From an uncultured Pelagibacteraceae bacterium (GTDB lineage Bacteria > Pseudomonadota > Alphaproteobacteria > Pelagibacterales > Pelagibacteraceae), in contig CACDPY010000006.1 in assembly GCA_902554765.1 (NCBI GenBank), forward strand, positions 1 through 39,424: a DNA stretch of 39,424 nucleotides. The letters are read 5' to 3'. The notes under the pieces are model-generated. The model saw nothing but the letters and a program-made list of their open reading frames with translations, had not been told where the DNA came from and made no database searches. A program made the position numbers and the translations under genes. Within the stretch, counting starts at the first letter, position 1; each line of letters opens with the position of its first letter. Positions 33,320 to 39,424 of this stretch are shown here, in pieces.

Positions 33320-34093
33320 TTGAAAAAAGACAAATTATTAATAGCTAAAAAAAGTTTTAATTCTAGATTAATTGTAGGTACAGGAAAATATAAAACAATG
33401 CCTGAATGTGCAAAAGCAATTAAATTATCTGGTGCTGAAATAGTGACTGTAGCTGTAAGAAGAGTCAATATTATTGATAAAAAAAAACCACTTTTAATGG
33501 ATTATATTGATCCAAAAAAAATAACTTATTTACCAAACACTGCTGGATGCTTTAATTCTAAGGAGGCACTAAGAACATTAAGATTAGCAAGAGAAATAGG
33601 AGGATGGAAATTAGTTAAGCTTGAAGTATTGGGAGATAAAAAAAATTTATTTCCAGAAATGATTGAAACTCTTAAATCAACAGAAATTTTAACTAAAGAG
33701 GGATTTAAAGTTATGGTTTATTGTAATGATGACCCCTTAATGGCAAAGAGATTAGAAAATGCAGGAGCCTCTGCAATAATGCCTCTAGCGGCACCCATTG
33801 GTTCTGGTTTAGGAATTTTAAATAAAGTTAATTTAAAAATAATTAGAAAACAAACAAAATTACCTTTAATTGTTGATGCTGGTTTAGGACAGGCTTCAGA
33901 TGCATCTATTGCTATGGAACTTGGTTGTGATGGAGTTTTGGTTAATACCGCTATTGCAAAAGCAAAAAAACCTTTTGGTATGGCTCTAGCATTTAAAAAC
34001 GCAGTGATATCAGGAAGACAATCTTATCTTTCTGGACGAATAGAAAAATCCTTGATGGGAAAACCTTCTTCACCTACAGACGGGATTATTTAG
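33320..34093 (+). CDS. thiG: Thiazole synthase
   Basis: Condenses deoxyxylulose phosphate, dehydroglycine and ThiS sulfur into the thiazole phosphate of thiamine. 257 residues, TIM barrel. SRLIVGTGKYKT (15-26) and the Schiff-base Lys100 in KLVKLEVLGD are clear, followed by VMVYCNDDPLMAKRLENAG and PLAAPIGSGLGI (phosphate site). It starts with TTG, two bases after the thiS stop. The tail overlaps the convergent RNase E/G gene by eight bases. Confidence 0.95.
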   Translation: MKKDKLLIAKKSFNSRLIVGTGKYKTMPECAKAIKLSGAEIVTVAVRRVNIIDKKKPLLMDYIDPKKITYLPNTAGCFNSKEALRTLRLAREIGGWKLVKLEVLGDKKNLFPEMIETLKSTEILTKEGFKVMVYCNDDPLMAKRLENAGASAIMPLAAPIGSGLGILNKVNLKIIRKQTKLPLIVDAGLGQASDASIAMELGCDGVLVNTAIAKAKKPFGMALAFKNAVISGRQSYLSGRIEKSLMGKPSSPTDGII

Positions 34094-35864
34094 CTTTTTT
34101 AAAATATCTTTTTTTCTTAAATGTTTTTTTCTTAAATTTTTTCTTATCTTTAATATTAATAACATTATCATCTTTTTTTTGTTGTTCTAAATTTTTAAGA
34201 GTTTTAAAATTTTCAATAAGCTCTAAAGTTTTATTTGTTTTATTTTTTACGTTTATAATATATTCAGGAATTATTAGTGAGTTATCTGATATAATATCAA
34301 TCTTAATTTTATTTTTTTTTTCAAAATATGTTAGATCATCCATAAAATTTTTTTTTAAAAAATCAGAGATTTTTTTACAGACTTTCAATTCAACAAATTT
34401 AGCTTTATTAATCACGGCTTTTATTTCAACTAATTTAAGGATTTTTTGTGCAAAAGATTCATCTGTCAAATTAATTTTCCATTTAACAGCACTCTCCCTA
34501 AGTCTTTGTCTAGACATCTCTAGTAAACCAAAATTACTTATTCTTCCAATTTGAATTCTTGCTCTATCTGATCGACATTTTTCTTTAAGTCTTCTTTCAA
34601 CAAGTCTTCGATTCCCATAGCTTAGCATATCAATAAAATCAATTATTATTAGACCAGATAAATCTCTAATTTTAATTTGTCTTGCAATCTCATCTGCAGC
34701 CTCTAAATTTGTGTCTAACGCAGTGCTCTCAACATTTTTTTGTTTAATAGAGCTTCCAGAATTTATATCTATCGAAACTAAAGCCTCAGTTGGATTAATT
34801 ACTAAGTAACCTCCTGAATTCAATTTAATTTCACTATCAAAAATTTGATTTAATTTTTGCTCTATACCCTCTTCAATGAAGAGTGGAATTTTACCTCTAT
34901 ATTTTTTAATTTTTTTCACTTGTGAGGGCATCATCATTTTCATAAAGTTTTGTGCTTTTTTGTATCCCTCATTACCTTCTATAATTATATTATTTGTATT
35001 TTCATCATATATATCCCTTAACGTTCTTTTTATAATTTCACTTTCTTGATGAATTAATGAAGGAGCTATTGAATTTATAGCTGTATCTTTAATTTGATTC
35101 CAAGTGTTTATAAGAGTTGTAAGATCGTGATTGATTTCATTTTTAGTTTTATTACTTCCCGCTGTTCTTACAATTAATCCCATTTCTTTGGGGATTTCTA
35201 TTTCATTCAAAATTGATCTAATTTTTTTCCTATCAGCTGGATTAAAAATTTTTCTTGATATTCCACCTCCTTTTGGAGTGTTTGGCATTAAAACAATATA
35301 TTTTCCTGCAATAGATATAAAAGTACTAAGTGCAGCACCTTTTTGACCTCGTTCATCCTTAATTACTTGAACTAAGATTACTTGATTTGGTTTAATCACT
35401 TCTTGAATTTTATATCTTTTGAATTTTGGTCTCTTTTCCTCTTTTTTTTCTTTTTCATCTTTTAAAGTTTCTTTTTCCTCTAAAGACTCTTTTTCAATTG
35501 GATCATCAATTTCTAATTTACCTTCAGCAATATTTTCATCTTCTTTTTCTTCGTTTTTTTTTGAGAGTTCTTCTCTAACCTTTTCTTCTTCCTCTTTAAT
35601 AATCTTTAAGTCACTTTTTGGTATTTGATAATAATCAGATTGAATATCGTTAAAGGATAAGAAGCCATGTTTTTCTTTGCCAAAATCAATAAATGCTGCC
35701 TGTAAAGATGGCTCAATTCTACTTACTTTTCCTAAATAGATGTTATTTTTATTAAGATTACTTTTTAAACCTTCGTACTCGTAGTCTTCAATGTTGTTAT
35801 TTGATTTAAGTACAACCCTAGTCTCATTTGGATGCGATGCATCAATGTATAAATTTTTATCCAT
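34086..35864 (-). CDS. rne: Ribonuclease E/G lacking the zinc-link
   Basis: Endoribonuclease for mRNA decay and rRNA/tRNA processing. 592 residues, between RNase G and RNase E in length. The S1 domain (about 40-175) is interrupted by a Lys/Glu-rich insertion (86-146). The DNase I-like domain holds catalytic Asp366 (SIDINSG) and Asp409 (IIIDFIDM), and FGLLEMSRQRLRES (445-458) is conserved. The CPxC zinc-link that normally follows is missing; only Cys430 and Cys496 occur in the protein. The C-terminus is a short Lys-rich tail, not the long scaffold of E. coli RNase E, so a degradosome scaffold role is doubtful. Alternative label: rng. Confidence 0.9.
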   Translation of the reverse strand: MDKNLYIDASHPNETRVVLKSNNNIEDYEYEGLKSNLNKNNIYLGKVSRIEPSLQAAFIDFGKEKHGFLSFNDIQSDYYQIPKSDLKIIKEEEEKVREELSKKNEEKEDENIAEGKLEIDDPIEKESLEEKETLKDEKEKKEEKRPKFKRYKIQEVIKPNQVILVQVIKDERGQKGAALSTFISIAGKYIVLMPNTPKGGGISRKIFNPADRKKIRSILNEIEIPKEMGLIVRTAGSNKTKNEINHDLTTLINTWNQIKDTAINSIAPSLIHQESEIIKRTLRDIYDENTNNIIIEGNEGYKKAQNFMKMMMPSQVKKIKKYRGKIPLFIEEGIEQKLNQIFDSEIKLNSGGYLVINPTEALVSIDINSGSSIKQKNVESTALDTNLEAADEIARQIKIRDLSGLIIIDFIDMLSYGNRRLVERRLKEKCRSDRARIQIGRISNFGLLEMSRQRLRESAVKWKINLTDESFAQKILKLVEIKAVINKAKFVELKVCKKISDFLKKNFMDDLTYFEKKNKIKIDIISDNSLIIPEYIINVKNKTNKTLELIENFKTLKNLEQQKKDDNVINIKDKKKFKKKTFKKKRYFKKAK

Positions 35865-35927
35865 AATATGTTTATTGATTGATTAATTTGTAGTTTGTTC
35901 ATTTTAAATTTTGTAAATTCTAATGCC

Positions 35928-35955
35928 TTAACTTTAACAAATTCCTATATATAAT
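35928..35955 (+). promoter_or_regulatory. Candidate mrcA promoter giving a leaderless message
   Basis: TTAACT (35928-35933), 16 bases, then a perfect TATAAT (35950-35955). The predicted start of transcription (about 35961-35963) falls past the first ATG (35959) and just before the second (35965). This suggests translation from 35965 on an mRNA with essentially no leader. Confidence 0.5.
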
Positions 35956-35964
35956 GAAATGAAA

Positions 35965-38301
35965 ATGAGCAAAATTTATAAAAATATATTGATTATAATA
36001 TCAAGTTTTTTTTTACTATCTTCAATTGTAATTTTAGGTATTTTATGGACTTTTTCCAACAATATCCCAGATTATAAGTTTTTAAAAAATTACAAACCCC
36101 CTGTTTCAAGTAAAGTTTATTCTGGAAAAGGTGAACTAGTTGCAGATTTTTCAAAGGAAAAAAGAATTTTTGTACCATACAGGTCCATACCAAAAAATGT
36201 AATAAATGCCTTTTTATCTGCAGAAGATAAGAATTTTTTTTCACATCCTGGGGTTGATGCAAAAGGGGTATTGCGTGCAGTAATTAATAATATTCAAAAT
36301 ATAATTCAATCAAAAAGATTAGAAGGTGCATCAACGATTACTCAACAAGTAGCCAAGAATTTTTTATTAACAAATGAAGTAAGTTTAAATAGAAAAATTA
36401 AAGAGGCAATACTTGCTTTTAGAATAGAAAGAGCCCTATCTAAGGAGAGAATTTTAGAGTTATATTTAAATCAAATTTATCTAGGAAGTGGAGCATATGG
36501 TGTTGCCGCAGCTAGTTTGGTATATTTTGACAAATCTATTAAAGAACTTAGTTATTCTGAGGCAGCTTTATTAGCAGCGTTACCAAAGGCTCCAAGTAAA
36601 TATAACCCATATAGAAATATTGAATTAGCAAAATTTAGAAGAAATTTGGTATTAAAAAATTTATTAGATAATAATTTTATAAAAATTGAAAAATATGAGA
36701 AACTTAAAAATGAAGAAATTATTCTTAAGAAATCAAAAAAAGTTTATCTTGAGGATGCACAATATTTTATAGAAGATATAAGAAAAAATATTATTGAAAA
36801 ACTTACATATGAAAAAGTTTATAAACAAGGGTTTAATATTAATACACCAATTAATTTAGAATTACAAAAATTTGCAACTGAGTCTTTGAGAAAAGGCTTA
36901 ATAAATTATGATAAAAGAAAAGGTTGGCGAGGACCATTAACAAACAAAAGATATAATAATGACTGGTTTGATAATCTAGATAAATTTAAACTAGAAAAAT
37001 CTATTGGTTGGCAAATTGCTATAATAAAAACTTTTGATAAATTTTCAGCAACTGTTGAATTGGAGGATAAAACTTTAGGTAAAATTGAATATAAAGATAT
37101 AACTTGGACAAAAAAAGAATTTGATGAATTATTTAAAATTGGCGATATTATTTATGTTAAAAAATTATCTAAAAATAATTATAGTTTAAAACAATTACCA
37201 AAAATTAATGGTGGAATAGTTGTTATGGACCCTTATACTGGTAGGGTATTTGCCTTAAGTGGAGGGTTTAGTTTTAAAAATAGTGAATTTAATCGAGCAA
37301 CACAAGCATTAAGACAACCTGGATCTGCATTTAAGCCTTTTGTATACGCATTAGCCTTAGAAAAAGAATACACACCTACCTCATTAGTTTTAGATGCTCC
37401 TTTAGTTTTAGACCAAGGAGTTGATCTTAAACTTTGGAAACCAGAAAATTACGGAAAAAAATTCTATGGTTTATCAACGGTAAGAGTAGGACTTGAAAAA
37501 TCTAGAAATTTAATGACAGTCAGAATAGCTCAAAATCTAGGAATAGATAAAGTTGCAAAATTTTCAAAAGAACTTGGAATTTATGAAAACCCTGAGGAAT
37601 TACTTTCAATTTCACTTGGTTCAGCAGAAACTACTCTGATGAAACTTACCTCCGCTTATTCAGCATTCATTAATGGAGGAAAATTAGTAAAACCGATATT
37701 AATTGACAGAATTCAAGACAGTGAAGGGAACACTTTAATAAATAATGAAAACAGAACTTGTACTAATTGTGATCAGATATCATTCTTGAGTAATGATTAT
37801 CCAAAGATAAAAGATAATTATAAACAAGTTTTTTCTCCTCAAACTGCCTATCAAATTACTTCATTACTAGAAGGTGTAGTTCAAAGAGGAACTGGAAAAA
37901 AACTAAAGAAATTGAAATTAAATCTTGCAGGAAAAACAGGAACAACAAATGAAAACACCGATACCTGGTTTATTGGATTTACCTCAAATCTTGTGATCGG
38001 AGTTTATGTTGGAATGGATAACCCACAACCATTAGGTAAATATGAAACAGGTTCGAAAACAGCATTACCAATTTTTGAAAATTTTGTAAAAAAAGCTGTG
38101 AAGAAATATGACGCAAGACCATTTAAAGTGCCTCAAGGAATTACAATGATGGTAGTTGATTCTTTCACAGGACAAAAAGCTAAGTTTTCCTCTAAAGATA
38201 CAATATTAGAAGCTTATAAAAAAAACAATGTTGTAGATGGAGAAGTTTTATATTCAAATTATAATAGATTAGATACAAATAATATATTAAAGTTCTACTA
38301 A
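35965..38301 (+). CDS. mrcA: Penicillin-binding protein 1A
   Basis: Bifunctional peptidoglycan synthase. About 778 residues (numbers counted from an upstream in-frame ATG at 35959). One N-terminal membrane anchor (about 10-32); glycosyltransferase family 51 domain with the catalytic Glu89 in SAEDKNFFSHPG and the LEGASTITQQVAKN motif (121-134); an OB-like insertion (about 310-415); transpeptidase domain with SAFK (Ser456), SRN (515-517) and KTGTT (659-663). The start 35965 is chosen because the -10 box sits too close to 35959. Divergent from rne over about 100 bases. In many alphaproteobacteria amiC lies between these two. The final TAA overlaps the prfB ATG by one base. Confidence 0.95.
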   Translation: MSKIYKNILIIISSFFLLSSIVILGILWTFSNNIPDYKFLKNYKPPVSSKVYSGKGELVADFSKEKRIFVPYRSIPKNVINAFLSAEDKNFFSHPGVDAKGVLRAVINNIQNIIQSKRLEGASTITQQVAKNFLLTNEVSLNRKIKEAILAFRIERALSKERILELYLNQIYLGSGAYGVAAASLVYFDKSIKELSYSEAALLAALPKAPSKYNPYRNIELAKFRRNLVLKNLLDNNFIKIEKYEKLKNEEIILKKSKKVYLEDAQYFIEDIRKNIIEKLTYEKVYKQGFNINTPINLELQKFATESLRKGLINYDKRKGWRGPLTNKRYNNDWFDNLDKFKLEKSIGWQIAIIKTFDKFSATVELEDKTLGKIEYKDITWTKKEFDELFKIGDIIYVKKLSKNNYSLKQLPKINGGIVVMDPYTGRVFALSGGFSFKNSEFNRATQALRQPGSAFKPFVYALALEKEYTPTSLVLDAPLVLDQGVDLKLWKPENYGKKFYGLSTVRVGLEKSRNLMTVRIAQNLGIDKVAKFSKELGIYENPEELLSISLGSAETTLMKLTSAYSAFINGGKLVKPILIDRIQDSEGNTLINNENRTCTNCDQISFLSNDYPKIKDNYKQVFSPQTAYQITSLLEGVVQRGTGKKLKKLKLNLAGKTGTTNENTDTWFIGFTSNLVIGVYVGMDNPQPLGKYETGSKTALPIFENFVKKAVKKYDARPFKVPQGITMMVVDSFTGQKAKFSSKDTILEAYKKNNVVDGEVLYSNYNRLDTNNILKFY

Positions 38302-39396
38302 TGGATGATAAATATTTAAATTTTAAAAAAGAAATTGAAAAGATTAATCAAAGAGTTAAGGAGTATCTTTGAAAAAAATCAAATTAGTTCTAAATTAGCA
38401 AATCATAATAAAACAATGTTAGATGCTAATTTTTGGCATGATAAAATAAAATCTAAAAATATTATTAAAGAAAAAAAGCTATATGAGGATTTATTGAATT
38501 CTCACGAAGAGTCACAAAAAAAACTCAAAGATTTTGATGAATTAAATCAATTAGCTGTAATGGAAAATAATCAAGAAATTCAAAATGAAATTATTGGAAA
38601 TATTAAAGATTTAAGGTCACAGGTAAAAAGAAACGAAATTAAATGTTTTTTATCGAATGAGGCAGACTCTCTTGATTGTTATGTAGAAATACACGCTGGA
38701 GCAGGTGGCACCGAAAGTCAAGATTGGGCAAATATGTTAAGGCGAATGTATTTGAAATGGGCCGACCATAAAGAATTTAGATCAAGTTTGATTAGCGAGC
38801 ATAATGGAGATGAAGCTGGAATTAAGTCATCAACAATAAAAATTGAAGGTGATTATGTTTTTGGATGGCTTAAAAAGGAGTCTGGCATCCATAGGTTAGT
38901 AAGAATCTCACCTTTTGATTCTGGTGCAAGAAGACACACTAGTTTTGCTAGTGTTTGGATATACCCAGTTGTGGATGAAAATATAGATGTAGAAATACTC
39001 GATAAGGATTTGAGAATTGACACATATCGCTCAAGTGGAGCAGGTGGACAACATGTGAATACAACTGATAGTGCAGTGCGGATAACACACTTGCCCTCTA
39101 AAATAGTTGTTCAATGTCAAAACGAAAGGTCTCAACATAAAAATAAGGAAACTTGTATGAATATGTTGAAAGCTAGATTATTTGATTTTGAAATAAAAAA
39201 AAAAGAAAAAGAAAATCAATCTAAGGAAACAAATAAATCTGAAATTGGCTGGGGTCATCAGATAAGGTCATATGTTTTACAGCCATATAGGTTAGTTAAA
39301 GATAATAGAACTAATTATGAAAGTACCAATCCTGACAAAATTTTAAATGGAGAAATAGACGATTTTTTAGAAAAATCTCTATATCAAATTAAATGA
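38301..39396 (+). CDS. prfB: Peptide chain release factor 2, +1 programmed frameshift
   Basis: Recognises UGA and UAA stop codons. The first 23 codons from ATG 38301 end at CTT (38367-38369) and an in-frame TGA (38370-38372). Skipping T38370 continues in the +1 frame from GAA at 38371 to 39396, giving about 364 residues, the length of E. coli RF2 (365). The stop-recognition tripeptide SPF lies in RISPFDSGARRHTSF, and the GGQ motif in SSGAGGQHVNTTDSA. An annotation starting at the later ATG 38335 would read the wrong N-terminus. The ATG shares a base with the mrcA stop. Confidence 0.97.
38358..38372 (+). promoter_or_regulatory. prfB recoding site: internal SD, CTT, TGA
   Basis: AAGGAG (38358-38363), then TAT, CTT (shift codon) and TGA followed by A. 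The E. coli site has AGGGGG with the same three-base TAT spacer before CTT TGA. RF2 shortage slows termination at TGA and allows the +1 slip, so the factor regulates itself. Confidence 0.93.
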
Positions 39397-39424
39397 AAAA
39401 AATAATATATTCATCTTTAATTTT
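39393..39424 (+). CDS. Partial gene at right edge, possible signal peptide start
   Basis: ATG at 39393 overlaps the prfB TGA in the ATGA arrangement and opens MKKIIYSSLI to the window end. The basic start and hydrophobic run suggest an exported or membrane protein. Too short to identify. Confidence 0.45.
   Translation, partial: MKKIIYSSLI

Noticed and set aside
1-39424. Search for mobile elements, CRISPR, tRNA genes, toxin-antitoxin pairs or defence islands
   Set aside because: Intergenic gaps are all under about 130 bases, no direct repeat array or tRNA cloverleaf was seen, and every substantial gene belongs to a housekeeping or transport family.

Overview
The window looks like a core chromosomal segment of a SAR11-type alphaproteobacterium (Candidatus Pelagibacter or a close relative). 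The DNA is strongly AT-rich and lysine/asparagine codons dominate. Genes are packed with almost no spacers. Several families are alphaproteobacterial hallmarks: NDUFA12, DUF2155, a DUF2066-Hda pair after purM, and a plant-type glutamate-cysteine ligase. The gene neighbourhoods (rpsF-rpsR-rplI-dnaB, fabD-fabG-acpP, lptF-lptG-lptD-surA-pdxA-ksgA, aroQ-accB-accC, rne-mrcA-prfB) are also of that class. I see no tRNA, rRNA, CRISPR array, insertion sequence, phage gene or integration scar, and no gene-free stretch over 300 bases.

Layout. (a) 1-12.2 kb, minus strand: one long run reading leftward from rpsF: rpsF, rpsR, rplI, dnaB, an RND/MMPL exporter split by a frameshift, cvpA, purF, an HD-domain putative di-iron enzyme, gshA, gshB, a DMT transporter, an MFS transporter, and the 5' end of an unknown gene at the edge. 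(b) 12.2-14.9 kb, plus: fabD, fabG, acpP, gmk (fatty acid initiation and GMP kinase). (c) 14.85-22.1 kb, minus: lptF, lptG, lptD, surA, pdxA, ksgA, six nearly all overlapping genes for outer-membrane LPS export, outer-membrane protein folding, vitamin B6 and ribosome maturation. (d) 22.2-24.1 kb, plus: pepA, ndk. (e) 24.1-25.7 kb, minus: purM, purN. (f) 25.7-29.2 kb, plus: DUF2066 protein, Hda-like DnaA regulator, aspS. (g) 29.2-30.05 kb, minus: a stand-alone TSCPD protein matching the C-terminal part of B12-dependent ribonucleotide reductase. (h) 30.2-30.9 kb, plus: NDUFA12 and DUF2155. (i) 30.9-33.1 kb, minus: aroQ, accB, accC. (j) 33.1-34.1 kb, plus: thiS, thiG. (k) 34.1-35.9 kb, minus: RNase E/G. 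(l) 35.9-39.4 kb, plus: mrcA, prfB (read through a programmed +1 frameshift) and the first codons of another gene.

Pathways represented: fatty acid synthesis (accB, accC, fabD, fabG, acpP), purine synthesis (purF, purM, purN, gmk, ndk), glutathione synthesis (gshA, gshB), cell envelope (lptDFG, surA, mrcA), replication and its control (dnaB, hda), translation (S6, S18, L9, aspS, ksgA, prfB), cofactors (thiS, thiG, pdxA) and the shikimate pathway (aroQ). The most notable points are the canonical RF2 recoding site, an RND gene interrupted at an A8 tract in a way that one base restores, the stand-alone TSCPD protein, an RNase E/G without the zinc-link cysteines, a PdxA with altered motifs, and transcription units whose tails or heads touch or overlap. 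I found no convincing wholly new system; this is mainly a streamlined housekeeping region.
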